Part shown: positions 53,444 to 61,627 of the stretch, one piece after another | Layout: the number at the start of each line of letters is the position of its first letter | Position numbering within the stretch: position 1 is the stretch's first letter | NCBI RefSeq assembly: GCF_900142575.1 | Contig: NZ_FRBI01000002.1 | Coordinates: 496,001-560,000, forward strand | Direction of reading: 5' to 3' | Source: Actinacidiphila paucisporea | GTDB taxonomy: Bacteria; Actinomycetota; Actinomycetes; Streptomycetales; Streptomycetaceae | Length of the DNA: 64,000 nt | The notes under the pieces: model-generated | What the model was told of the DNA's origin: nothing | Databases searched by the model: none | The model's input: only the letters and a program-made list of their open reading frames with translations | Made by a program: the position numbers and the translations under genes

Positions 53444-54783
53444 CGCACGGCTCCCTTCGGGGCGGCGAGGGAGGGGACAAGACCGAGCAGCACGCAGGCC
53501 GCGGGCCACAGCGGGAGGGAGGGCGCGGTCAGCGGCACCGCGGGCGGGTCGAGCGCGTCGGACGCGTACGTCGCCGCGGCGATCATCGCGCCCGCCACCG
53601 CGACACCCGAGCCCGCGACGAGCCAGGCGCGGGCGCCCCACGCGTCGGGCCGGTAACGGGTACGCGGCGAGCGCCGCCCGCCCAGCCGCAGCCCCGCGAC
53701 CGCGGCCGCCAGGCCCAGCAGCAGCACCGGCAGCCCGTAGCCCGCGCCGCTCGCGGCGAGCAGCGCGTACGTACCGGCGCAGATGCCCAGCAGGCCGCCG
53801 ACGGTCAGCGCGGCGGTCGCCCGCCGGACGGCGACCGGCACGTCGGCGGTACGCCCGTAGCCGCGCGCGTCCATGGCGGCGGCCAGCGCGACCGACCGCT
53901 CCAACGCCCCTTCCAGCACCGGTAGTCCGACCTGGAGCAGCGCCCTGACACCGCGGTCGTCCCGCCCGCGCAACCGGCGGGCCGCCCGCAACCGGGCCAC
54001 GTCCGCGACCAGATGCGGGGCGAAGGTCATAGCCACGACGACCGCCACGCCCGCTTCGTACAGCGCCCCCGGCAGCGACTTGAGCAACCGTGCCGGATTC
54101 GCCAGCGAGTTGGCGGCGCCCACGCACACCAGCAGCGTGGCGAGCTTCAGCCCGTCACGCAGCGCGAAGACCACCGCCTCGGCGGTGACCGGGCCGCCGA
54201 GCCGGACACCCTGCGCCCAGCCGGGCAGCGGCACCTCGGGCAGCGTGAAGAGGGTGTGGGTGCCGGGGATCGGCGAACCGAGCAGCACCGCGAAGACGAG
54301 GCGGATCGCCAGGACGACGAGACCGAGCCGGAGGAAGGTTCCGTAGGAACGGGACCAGGGGGCGTCCGTTCTGCGGGCCGCGACGACGTATCCGGCGACG
54401 GCGGTGATCTCGGCCAGGAGCAGGACGTTGGTCGTCCTGCTGGCGGCTGTGGCGAGGCCGAGGGCCCAGAGCCACCACGCGGCGGCGTGCAGTTGCCCCG
54501 TTCGGGGCGGTGGGGAGGTCGTGCGGGGCGGTGCTTCCGCCTGGCGCGGGGCCTTCTGCCGGCGGGCGGCCTGCCGCACCGGTATCGCCCGGAGCTTCAC
54601 CCGGGGGCGTCCCCCCGCACGCCCCGAGGGGGTGCCACTCGCGGTGGCGTCACCGCTGCCGCGCCCTCGGGGCTGGGCGGGCGGTTCCCCTCGCCCCTGC
54701 CGGGCGCCGTCCTCGGGCCGATCCTCGCCGTGGGTGCCGGTCTCCGGCAGGTGGTGACCGTTTGGTGCGCTGTTCGTGGTCAT
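53440..54783 (-). CDS. ECF transporter T component (EcfT) with long repeat-derived N-terminus
   Basis: A 447-residue protein. Residues about 115-447 are the EcfT membrane subunit, with coupling motifs of the A-R-G type: ARRLRGRDDRGV and AAAMDARGYGRTADVP. The first 100 or so residues are low-complexity and Arg/Pro/Gly-rich. They are encoded over 54590-54712 by a copy of the interspersed repeat. ATG 54783 overlaps the preceding stop (ATGA); a later start near the first membrane helix cannot be excluded. Confidence 0.83.
   Translation of the reverse strand: MTTNSAPNGHHLPETGTHGEDRPEDGARQGRGEPPAQPRGRGSGDATASGTPSGRAGGRPRVKLRAIPVRQAARRQKAPRQAEAPPRTTSPPPRTGQLHAAAWWLWALGLATAASRTTNVLLLAEITAVAGYVVAARRTDAPWSRSYGTFLRLGLVVLAIRLVFAVLLGSPIPGTHTLFTLPEVPLPGWAQGVRLGGPVTAEAVVFALRDGLKLATLLVCVGAANSLANPARLLKSLPGALYEAGVAVVVAMTFAPHLVADVARLRAARRLRGRDDRGVRALLQVGLPVLEGALERSVALAAAMDARGYGRTADVPVAVRRATAALTVGGLLGICAGTYALLAASGAGYGLPVLLLGLAAAVAGLRLGGRRSPRTRYRPDAWGARAWLVAGSGVAVAGAMIAAATYASDALDPPAVPLTAPSLPLWPAACVLLGLVPSLAAPKGAVR
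54590..54712 (-). repeat. Interspersed repeat inside the ecfT coding region
   Basis: GGGCTGGGCGGGCGGTTCCC then CTCGCCCCTGCCGGG (54671-54705) resembles the core repeat. It is flanked by GGGGGCGTCCCCCC and CCCCGAGGGGGTG dyads (54603-54640). The stretch is open in the ecfT frame and encodes its low-complexity N-terminal part. Confidence 0.55.
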
Positions 54784-55406
54784 CGCCTGCTGCGGCGGCG
54801 GGATTGCCAGACGGCGGCCACGGCGAGGGCGGCGACGGCGGCCGCTCCGGTGATCAGGCCGAGGGAGGGGCCGTTGTGGGAGGAGTGCGGGGTGGCGGAG
54901 ACCTCGTCGCCGCAACCGGTCGCGGGATAACCGGTGATGGCGCAGACGATGCCCGCGGAGTTGTAGCGCAGGGGTTTGGCCACGGCGGCGAGGGCGTCGG
55001 CGGAGGACGCGTTCGACGGGATCTGGGCGCAGGCGGTGCGGACGGCCGGCGGGGGCGTGGCGGTGTCGGGGGCGTCGGCGGGGGTGCCCGGGTCGATGAG
55101 CAGGGCGACGCGTTTGCGGCCGGGGACGGCCGGCCGGCCGGCGCAGACGCGGGCGAAGTCGGCGCTGCCGCGCGGCTGCGCGGCCTTCGCCGCCGCGTCC
55201 TGGCTGACCGCGAAGCGCCAGCCCTCGACGCTGCCGTCGGCGGGTATGTGCATCGCGGGGCCGGTCTGCGCGTACGTCCAACCGGTGCCTGAGCGCAGCC
55301 AGTAGGACCAGTAGCGGTAGCCGGCGGCGTGCGCGGGGGTGGCGAGGACGAGCAGCAGCAGGACCGCGGCGGCGGCCGGGAGTGCGGTCAGGGGGCGCCA
55401 GCGCAT
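54780..55406 (-). CDS. Exported, membrane-anchored protein (SCO2322-type) of the ECF operon
   Basis: A 208-residue protein. A signal peptide (about 1-25) is followed by an aromatic-rich domain, GYRYWSYWLRSGTGWTYAQT. Cys pairs follow (CAGRP, CAQIP, C in IVCAITGYPATGCGDE), then a C-terminal membrane helix and RRRSRR anchor. It matches my recollection of the SCO2322 family, whose function is unknown. The ATG overlaps the stop of the preceding gene (TGATG) and its own stop overlaps ecfT. It probably presents ligand to the transporter at the cell surface. Confidence 0.78.
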   Translation of the reverse strand: MRWRPLTALPAAAAVLLLLVLATPAHAAGYRYWSYWLRSGTGWTYAQTGPAMHIPADGSVEGWRFAVSQDAAAKAAQPRGSADFARVCAGRPAVPGRKRVALLIDPGTPADAPDTATPPPAVRTACAQIPSNASSADALAAVAKPLRYNSAGIVCAITGYPATGCGDEVSATPHSSHNGPSLGLITGAAAVAALAVAAVWQSRRRSRR

Positions 55407-56665
55407 CAGCTCTGCCGTCGCTTGCGCCCGCTGATGAGCAGGCCGACGCCGGCGCTCGCGACGAGGACGACGCCGACGATGATCCAGACGGTGCCGCCGG
55501 ACGAGCCGTCCTTCTTCTCGTCGGCCTGGGAGATCGCGCCGGTGGGGCGCTTGGTGGGGGCCGGGCCCAGGGCGATGAGCTGCGGGAGGGCGTCGGCGCC
55601 GGCCGGGGCGTAGCGGTCGGAGCCGGCGAGCGTGAGCTGGGCCAGCGCGGCCGGGTTGCCCTTGGACCAGGCCGCGGAGTTGGCGCCCAGCCAGGTGCTG
55701 GTCGCCTTCGTGTCGCCCTGGCGGCCGAGCGCGTTGAGCGCGATGACGGCGTCGGCGGTGGTGCCGAAGTCGGGGGTCTTGGTGGTGGCGCCCGGGGTGA
55801 CGGCGGTGAGGTGGCCGCCGCCCGCACGGAGCTGGGCGAGCAGCCAGCCCGCGGCGGCGGACGCGGCGGCGTTCGGGTCGAGGGCGCCGTAGGCCTTCGG
55901 GTTGCCGGTGCAGTCCGCCGGCTCGGGCGGGACCGCCGGGGTGGACGGGCTGGGGTAGGCGTAGCCGGCGAGGTGGCCCGCGGCGAGGAAGTGGATGGCG
56001 TCGGCGGTGGCCTTGGCGTTGGGCGTCAGCTTGCCGTCGGTGCCGGGGTAGCCGAACGCGCCCCGGTCGGCGGGCCGGGCGTCGCAGCCGAACTGGAAGC
56101 CGAGCAGCGCGTCGTAGGCCGACTTGCCCTTCGCGTTGCGGGCCAGGCTCGCGTCGCGGCCGAGCGCGCCGATGACCACGGCGGTGGAGTCCGGGTCGGA
56201 GGGGCCGCCGGGGTTGTACGACCAGCCGCCGTCGGCGTTCTGCACGCTGTGCAGCCACCGGACGGCCCGGCTCACGGCGTCGGCCGACCCGGGGCCCTGT
56301 ACGAGGGTGAGGGCCTGGATCGCGATGCCGGTGGCGTTAGTGTCCTCGGTCTTCGGGTCGCAGGCCTTGGCGGTGTCCTTGCGGTACGAGGGCCAGCCGC
56401 CGTCCGGGCACTGCTGCGCCAGCAGCCAGGCGGTGGCGGGGCCGCCCGCGAGGTAGCCGCTCCTGGCCACCGCGATCTCCGCGTACGACTGCCGCCACAC
56501 CCCGTCGTAGGTCGGGTCGGCCGTCCCGTACAGATCGCCGCGGGACGGCGCCGCCGCGGTCGTGGCCGCCGGCGCGGTGGTGTCCGCGAGCGCGATCGGC
56601 GCCGTCAGGGCGGTGAGCGTCGTGGCGGCGGCCGCCACGAGGGCGGCGCGGCGGCGCAGGGGCAT
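55406..56665 (-). CDS. Surface-anchored alpha/alpha-barrel protein with prenyltransferase/squalene-cyclase repeats
   Basis: A 419-residue exported protein. After a signal peptide (about 1-28), the body has QW-type repeats: QQCPDGGWPSYR, QNADGGWSYN and further TADAIHFLAAG and TADAVIALNALG helix pairs. A linker, a C-terminal membrane helix and RKRRQS anchor end it. It is not an enzyme of sterol cyclisation: it is exported, and the DXDD-type motif is not seen. This fold also forms vitamin-B12 binders such as transcobalamin. It is first in the ECF operon, so ligand capture for the transporter is a fair inference. Confidence 0.83.
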   Translation of the reverse strand: MPLRRRAALVAAAATTLTALTAPIALADTTAPAATTAAAPSRGDLYGTADPTYDGVWRQSYAEIAVARSGYLAGGPATAWLLAQQCPDGGWPSYRKDTAKACDPKTEDTNATGIAIQALTLVQGPGSADAVSRAVRWLHSVQNADGGWSYNPGGPSDPDSTAVVIGALGRDASLARNAKGKSAYDALLGFQFGCDARPADRGAFGYPGTDGKLTPNAKATADAIHFLAAGHLAGYAYPSPSTPAVPPEPADCTGNPKAYGALDPNAAASAAAGWLLAQLRAGGGHLTAVTPGATTKTPDFGTTADAVIALNALGRQGDTKATSTWLGANSAAWSKGNPAALAQLTLAGSDRYAPAGADALPQLIALGPAPTKRPTGAISQADEKKDGSSGGTVWIIVGVVLVASAGVGLLISGRKRRQS

Positions 56666-56764
56666 GAGGTCGAGGCCTTTCCGGGTCCGGGGAAGCCCTC
56701 ACCCTAACGTGCGGCGGCCGGCCGCCCGGGGTGACCTCGGGCACCCCGGAGCCGCCGCCGGATG

Positions 56765-56959
56765 CTATGTGGCGGCTGCCCCGTGCTTGATCGCCTGGAG
56801 GAAGCGGGCCAGGGCCGAGGGTGTGGTGGAGAGCACGACGCCCGGCTCGTCGCTCTCCCGTATCAGCACCGCGCCCGCGGCCGTGGCGGCCAGCTCCACG
56901 CAGTCGCCCTGCTCCTGCGAAAACGTGGACTTCTGCCAGATCAGGGTCGGCGCGGTCAT
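56765..56959 (-). CDS. DUF397 small protein
   Basis: A 64-residue protein with the DUF397 pattern: WQKSTFSQEQGDCVELAATA and VLIRESDEPGVVL. These small proteins are usually encoded next to XRE/DUF5753 regulators in Streptomyces and are thought to be their partners or antagonists. Here the XRE gene lies 17 nt upstream on the same strand. The ATG at 56959 follows the XRE stop closely, which fits cotranscription. Confidence 0.88.
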   Translation of the reverse strand: MTAPTLIWQKSTFSQEQGDCVELAATAAGAVLIRESDEPGVVLSTTPSALARFLQAIKHGAAAT

Positions 56960-56976
56960 CGGCTGGCCTTCCGGTC

Positions 56977-57831
56977 TCAGAGGTCTCGGGAGGCGCTGAG
57001 GATGAAGTCCCGCGACGGGGACTCGTCGAGCGCGACCGCGGCGAGGGTGTCGTACAGGGTGCGGTAGTTGGCCAGCTGCGGCGCCGCGTGCAGGAAGGTG
57101 ACGCCGTGGGCGGAGTCGATCTGCACGGTGTCGAGGGCGCGTACGGTGCCGCTGGTGTAGAGCATCGCGTGGCCGGAGGCGATGTGCCCGTCCGCCGCGA
57201 AGGGGATCACGCGGACGCTTATGTGCGGCAAGTGGCTCAATTCCATCAGGTGTTCGAGCTGGGCGCGAGCGACCTTGCCGCCGCCGAAGCGCATCCGCAG
57301 TGCCGCCTCGTGGATGACCGCCTCGTAGGGCGGGGCGGAATCCCGGTAGAGCACCCCGGACCGCTCCATGCGCTGGGCGACCCGGGCCTCCAGCTCGCCC
57401 GGTGGCAGTGGCGGGATCGCGTAGCCGAAGACCGTACGGGTGTAGTCCTCGGTCTGGAACACCCCGGGGATGTGGGTGATCTGGATGGCGCGCAGCGCGG
57501 TGGCGTGGAATTCCAGCTCGGCGATGTCCAGCATCGCGGCGGGCACCACCCCGCGGTAGGCCTCCCACCAGCCCTTGCGGCCCAAGCCGTTGGCCATCAC
57601 GACCAGCGCGTCGATCAGTTCGGTGTCACCGCATTCGTAGAACGCCGCGAGCCGCCGCAGTCGCTCCTCGCTGACCCCGAGCCGCCCGGCCTCGATATGG
57701 CTGACCTTGGCCGGGTCGGTGCCGAGCAGACGGGCGGTGTCGCGAGCCGTGATGCCGGCTGCCTCGCGCATCTTCCGTAGCTCCGCACCGAGGCGCTCCT
57801 GGCGGGCGGTTGCGGTGCTTCTGAGCGGCAT
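56977..57831 (-). CDS. XRE-family regulator with DUF5753 domain
   Basis: A 284-residue regulator. The helix-turn-helix is LRKMREAAGITARDTARLLGTDPAKVSHIEAGR (about residues 15-47; core AARLLGT-like). The DUF5753 domain follows from about 90 (EFHATALRAIQITHIPGVFQTEDYTRTVF region). Such pairs with DUF397 control development or antibiotic genes in Streptomyces (for example abaA- or whiJ-like loci). ATG 57831 follows AAGGGACACC. The upstream region is shared with the lanKC remnant. Confidence 0.9.
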   Translation of the reverse strand: MPLRSTATARQERLGAELRKMREAAGITARDTARLLGTDPAKVSHIEAGRLGVSEERLRRLAAFYECGDTELIDALVVMANGLGRKGWWEAYRGVVPAAMLDIAELEFHATALRAIQITHIPGVFQTEDYTRTVFGYAIPPLPPGELEARVAQRMERSGVLYRDSAPPYEAVIHEAALRMRFGGGKVARAQLEHLMELSHLPHISVRVIPFAADGHIASGHAMLYTSGTVRALDTVQIDSAHGVTFLHAAPQLANYRTLYDTLAAVALDESPSRDFILSASRDL

Positions 57832-58218
57832 GGTGTCCCTTCTTGATGCTGGTTCGAGTGTGCCGTTTCCGGTCACCTCGGGTCCAGATCGTTTCTGGAA
57901 ATTTCGGCGACAAGGTTGCAGAGGGGCACTATTGCCCCATAAGGTTCTGCGGACCATGCGTACATGAACAGTCAACTCCCTTGCCGTGCACGGTTGTTGA
58001 CAGGGGTGGCCGCGGGCGGTGACGTCCGGGCGCCCGCTCGGTGGCCGTCCGGCGCCCGTCCGGAGCCCCTCCGGCGCCCGATCAACCTCCACGCAGCGGC
58101 TTGTTCACGACGTCCGCCGCTTCCGTGCGTTCTGCACGGCCATGAGGTGACAATGGTGACTTCACCGGTCAGGCACCGCTATGTAAATCTTTGTCCGTCA
58201 CCGCCGCTGGGGGGGTCG
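57832..58218. other. Intergenic region between XRE gene and lanKC remnant
   Basis: These 387 nt hold no gene that I can support. In particular I find no small lanthipeptide precursor (short peptide with Ser/Thr and Cys core) on the plus strand. TATGTAAAT near 58182 is AT-rich and could be part of a promoter for the lanKC fragment. Confidence 0.5.
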
Positions 58219-58959
58219 ATGGACAATCGCTACGAGATATTCTGCCTCGCGGACCGGTACTTCTACGAGAGTCTCGACCGGCTTCCCCTCCTTGCCGGTG
58301 GCGATTCCGGTTCGCCTTCCGAGGAGCAATCCGCGCCGCTCGTCTCCGCATTCGAGACCGCGCAGCGCGAAGTGCCGGCCGGCTGGCGCTCGATACGGAC
58401 CGGTGACTGGCTGCACCTCGACCCGGCACCGGGGTCGGAGCGGGACAGCCGTCCCCCGCAGGGTTGGAAGGTCCATGTCTCGGCCGCCCTCGGCAACGCC
58501 GACAAGGTGGCCGCCAAGGTCTGGGACCACTGCGTACAGCGCGGCATTCCGTTTAAATCCGTGCCCAGCCCGCAGCTGCTCCACCTGCGGAACTCGAAGT
58601 ACGCGGGCCGCGACACGAGCGGGAAATTCGTCACGATCTATCCGAGCGACGAGCGGCGACTGCGGGCGGTCCTCGAAGAACTCGGCGAATTGCTCGACGG
58701 AGAACCGGGCCCCTACATCCTCACGGACCTTCGCTGGCGGGAGGGGCCGCTCTACGTCCGCTACGGCGCATTCGTGAAACGCTTCTGCGTGGGCGACCGC
58801 GGCCCGCTGGTGTCCGCGATCGACGCGGAAGGGCGGCTCGTGCCCGACAGCCGCGCACCCGCCTTCCAGGTGCCCGACTGGGTCACGTTGCCGGACTTCC
58901 TCCAGCCGCACTTGCAGGCGAGCGCGGTCCGATGCGCTCAGGGGCGCGCGGCCCCACCC
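58219..58959 (+). pseudogene. Truncated class III lanthipeptide synthetase (lyase domain only)
   Basis: The opening MDNRYEIFCLADRYFYESL and the following 234 residues match the N-terminal phosphoSer/Thr lyase domain of LanKC enzymes. Seen are WKVHVSAALGNA (about 83-94), PFKSVPSPQLLHLRNSKY, DTSGKFVTIYPSD, GPYILTDLRW and LYVRYGAF. Similarity stops near 58920, after PDFLQPHLQA, just before the kinase domain should begin. The kinase and cyclase domains are missing. The frame runs on to 59895, but only as antisense of the next gene. Most likely a gene remnant; a stand-alone lyase is the alternative. ATG 58219 is the family start. Confidence 0.8.
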
Positions 58960-58991
58960 GGGTACGCCGTCTGCGGGCGAAAGTCGCGGCG

Positions 58992-59840
58992 CTACGGGTG
59001 GCGCCCCACCAACCGCCGCAGCCGCTCCTGCGTCGGTGAACCCGGCTCGGGAAAGTGCACCACCACACTGCGGCCGGGATCGTCCTCCACCGCCAGCCGC
59101 ACGTACGTCAGGTCGAGCCGGCCGACCACCGGGTGGTGGAAGCGGCGGGTCGAGGTCCTGAAGGCCTCCACGTCGTGCGCGGCCCACAACTCGCGGAAGA
59201 GCGGGCTCGCCCCGAGCAGCGACTCGATCAGCTCGGCGAACCGCGGGTTGTCCAGCTCGTACGCCGCCTGCCCGCGCAGCATCGCGGTCAGCCAGCGCAC
59301 CTCGCCTTCCCAGTCGTCGAACAGCTCGGCCAGACCCGGCTCGGTGAACATCAGCCACAGTACGTTGAGTTCGGCCTGCGGCCGGTCGATGTCGAGCCGC
59401 CCCGCCACCAGCGCCTCCTCCGCGTCGTTCCACGCCAGCACGTCGAAGCAGCGGTCGATGGCGAAGGCCGGGTTCGGCGACTGGGCGTCGAGGAAGGCGC
59501 GCAGCGCCGGACTCACCGTGGCCGCGGCGGCCTGCCGGGCCGCGGGCGGCGGCTCGGCGCCGGCCAGCCGGAAGAGGTGGGCGCGCTCGACGCCGTCCAG
59601 CCCCAGCGTGCGGGCCAGCGCCAGCAGGATCTGCGGCGACACCTTGATGTCCCTGCCCTGCTCCAGCCACGTGTACCAGGTCAGGCTGACGCCCGACAGC
59701 AGCGAGACCTCCTCCCGGCGCAGCCCCGGCGTCCGTCGCCGCCCGCCGGCGGGCAGGCCCGCGGCGAGCGCCGACGGCTCGGCGCGCTCGCGCCGGGAGC
59801 GCAGGAAAGCGCCGAGTTCCTTGCGGCTGTACTCGCTCAG
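58992..59840 (-). CDS. XRE regulator with MmyB-like ligand-binding domain, probable CTG start
   Basis: A 282-residue regulator. Residues 1-75 form the helix-turn-helix (LSEYSRKELGAFLRSRRERA, then RRTPGLRREEVSLLSGVSLTWYTWLEQG). Residues about 100-280 are the MmyB-like PAS-type domain (FDVLAWNDAEEALV, LNVLWLMFTEP). No ATG, GTG or TTG in frame precedes the helix-turn-helix. A CTG at 59840 lies 6 nt after a perfect GGAGG (complement of 59847-59851) and gives the expected N-terminus. The first ordinary start, GTG 59642, would cut off the DNA-binding part. It is divergent from the SDR gene, which is its likely target (inference). Confidence 0.82.
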   Translation of the reverse strand: MSEYSRKELGAFLRSRRERAEPSALAAGLPAGGRRRTPGLRREEVSLLSGVSLTWYTWLEQGRDIKVSPQILLALARTLGLDGVERAHLFRLAGAEPPPAARQAAAATVSPALRAFLDAQSPNPAFAIDRCFDVLAWNDAEEALVAGRLDIDRPQAELNVLWLMFTEPGLAELFDDWEGEVRWLTAMLRGQAAYELDNPRFAELIESLLGASPLFRELWAAHDVEAFRTSTRRFHHPVVGRLDLTYVRLAVEDDPGRSVVVHFPEPGSPTQERLRRLVGRHP

Positions 59841-59998
59841 GGTGGGCCTCCGTTGGATGTGCCGCCGCGGATGCTGGTGTCGCCGCCACCAGTAAAACCG
59901 GCACTCTTCACGACCGCGCCGCCGGACCCGAGGGTGGAAGGGAGATCACCTTCAAGGGCTCACTCCCAGGGGATCACCCTCGTCCGAAAGGCAGTTCC

Positions 59999-60862
59999 GT
60001 GTCGCACCCTTCCACGTCCGCATCCGCCAGGTCCGTGCTCGTCACCGGGGCGACCGGCGGCCTCGGTACCGCCGTGACCCGCCGCCTCGCCGCCGAGGGC
60101 TGGACGGTCCACGCGGCGGTACGCACCCCGAACGACGCCCGGCGGCTCACCGGCCTGCCCGGCGACATCCGCCCCGTCACGCTCGACGTCACCGACGAGG
60201 CGAGCGTGGCCGCCGCCGCGGCCGGTGTCGGCGGCACGCTCGACGGCCTCGTCAACAGCGCGGGCCTGATCGTCCAGGGCTTCTGGGAGCAGGTGCCCGC
60301 GGCGGCGCTGCGCCGGCAGTTCGACGTCAACGTCCTCGGCCTCATGACCGTCACCCGCGCCTTCCTGCCCGCACTGCGTACGGGCGGCGGCCGGGTGGTC
60401 AACGTCGGCGCCCTCAGCTCGCTCGTCGCGCTGCCCTTCTTCGGCCCGATCGCCGCGTCCAAGGCCGCGCTGGCCTCGATGACCGACTCGCTGCGCATCG
60501 AACTGCGCCACCAGGGCGTGAAGGTGGCGCTCGTCGAGCCCGGCGCGATGCGTACGGAGATCTTCGACCGCGCGGCCGACTCAGCGCGCCGCGACGGCCT
60601 GGCCGGCGGCCCGGAGATCGAGCGCCAGTACGCCCGTGCCCTCGCGGCCGCCGCGGCCTCGGTCGCGTCCACCAGGCTGCACCCGGTCGACGCGGCCGTC
60701 GACGCCGTCCACCACGCCCTCACCGCCCGCCGCCCGCGCCCCCGCTACCTGGTCGGCCCCGACGCCCGCACCGTCCGTATCGCCCGCCGCCTGCCGACCC
60801 CGGTCCGCGACCGCGCCCTCCTCGCCGCCCTGAAGCTCACACCGGCGTCGTTCGGTCCGTGA
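59999..60862 (+). CDS. Short-chain dehydrogenase-like protein lacking the catalytic Tyr
   Basis: A 287-residue SDR-fold protein. The cofactor motif is TGATGGLG (about 16-23), the NAG-type block is NSAGL, and the Ser region is VNVGALSS. At the YxxxK site the sequence reads GPIAASKAAL, so Ile replaces the catalytic Tyr while Lys remains. It may therefore be catalytically altered or act in another way. GTG 59999 has AAGG about 7 nt upstream. It is divergent from an MmyB-type regulator, a common arrangement. Confidence 0.86.
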   Translation: MSHPSTSASARSVLVTGATGGLGTAVTRRLAAEGWTVHAAVRTPNDARRLTGLPGDIRPVTLDVTDEASVAAAAAGVGGTLDGLVNSAGLIVQGFWEQVPAAALRRQFDVNVLGLMTVTRAFLPALRTGGGRVVNVGALSSLVALPFFGPIAASKAALASMTDSLRIELRHQGVKVALVEPGAMRTEIFDRAADSARRDGLAGGPEIERQYARALAAAAASVASTRLHPVDAAVDAVHHALTARRPRPRYLVGPDARTVRIARRLPTPVRDRALLAALKLTPASFGP

Positions 60863-60871
60863 CCCGCGGCC

Positions 60872-61459
60872 TCACCGGGGGGAGGGAGGGATCAGGCGGC
60901 AGACCGTCCGGATGTCCTGGCGGACCTGGGTGACCGGGGAGCGGTCGGCGAGCCAGCTGACGAGCGTGGCATGCCAGGTGTGCTCGACCACGCGGACCGC
61001 GGACAGCAGGTCCGGTGTCGGCTCCGCGCCGAGCCGCATCGCGTCGAGGATGATCGCCCGGGTCAGGACGGAGACCGTGTCGACCTCGGCGCGGACCGAG
61101 CGGTCCGCGAAGATCACCGCCCGCACCATCGCGTCGGCGAGCAGCGGCTCCCGCTGCAACGCGCGGAAGGCCCGCAGGAGGGTGTCCGCGACCCGCTCTC
61201 CGGGGCTGGAGGCCGTCGGGGGCCGGTCGCGGAGCGTGGCGTGCAGCAGGCCGAGCTGGTCCTGCATGACGGCGACCAGCAGGTGGATCTTGGACGGGAA
61301 GTAGCGGTAGAGCGTGCCGAGGGCGACGCCCGACTCCTCGGCGACCTCCCGCATCTGGACCGCGTCGAAGCCGCCGCCGGCGGCCAGCCGGGTACTGGCG
61401 TCCAGGATGCGCCGCCGCCTGGCCTCCTGCCGTACGGTCAAAGCGGTGATGCGGCCCAT
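60872..61459 (-). CDS. kstR: KstR-type TetR-family repressor
   Basis: A 195-residue repressor very like mycobacterial KstR. The DNA-binding part is GGFDAVQMREVAEESGVALG followed by TLYRYFPSKIHLL. A ligand-domain block, PLLADAMVRAVIFADRS then VRAEVDTV, lines up with KstR (PLLTEAMTRAYVFADAS). KstR senses cholesterol-derived CoA thioesters in mycobacteria; the ligand here is unknown. ATG 61459 follows GGAAGGGCG; a longer frame from 61555 is unlikely. A perfect KstR-type operator lies upstream at 61562-61575. It is divergent from the GT4 gene. Confidence 0.87.
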   Translation of the reverse strand: MGRITALTVRQEARRRRILDASTRLAAGGGFDAVQMREVAEESGVALGTLYRYFPSKIHLLVAVMQDQLGLLHATLRDRPPTASSPGERVADTLLRAFRALQREPLLADAMVRAVIFADRSVRAEVDTVSVLTRAIILDAMRLGAEPTPDLLSAVRVVEHTWHATLVSWLADRSPVTQVRQDIRTVCRLIPPSPR

Positions 61460-61561
61460 ACGCCCTTCCGTCCGTCGCACGCGGCGCCGGCGCGTGCGGG
61501 TGCGGGGGCCGTGGGGACCCCGTCCGCTTGCCGGTGGACTCGCCGTCTGTACCATCGAGTC

Positions 61562-61575
61562 TGAAACTTGTTCTA
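61562..61575. promoter_or_regulatory. KstR-type operator
   Basis: TGAAACTTGTTCTA agrees at every fixed position with the mycobacterial KstR motif TnnAACnnGTTnnA (Kendall et al. 2007). It lies 103 nt upstream of the repressor gene and 53 nt upstream of the divergent glycosyltransferase gene, so it can control both. Confidence 0.85.
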
Positions 61576-61627
61576 GATTAGCGCGACCGGTTACGCTCCG
61601 GCTCTATCGCTGAGAAGGGGGCCGGGA

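Noticed and set aside
55406..56665. Squalene-hopene cyclase or terpene cyclase as encapsulin cargo
   Set aside because: The protein is exported and membrane-anchored, lies 13 kb away in an ECF operon, and the cyclase catalytic motif is not visible.
56666..56764. Cobalamin riboswitch before the ECF operon
   Set aside because: The gap is only about 100 nt, and the conserved B12-box elements are not seen.
57832..58218. Lanthipeptide precursor gene upstream of the lanKC remnant
   Set aside because: No short frame with a leader and a Ser/Thr/Cys core was found on the plus strand.
58960..59895. C-terminal continuation of the lanKC frame
   Set aside because: From about 58920 on, the sequence loses all similarity to LanKC and is Arg/Ser-rich antisense of the MmyB-type regulator gene.
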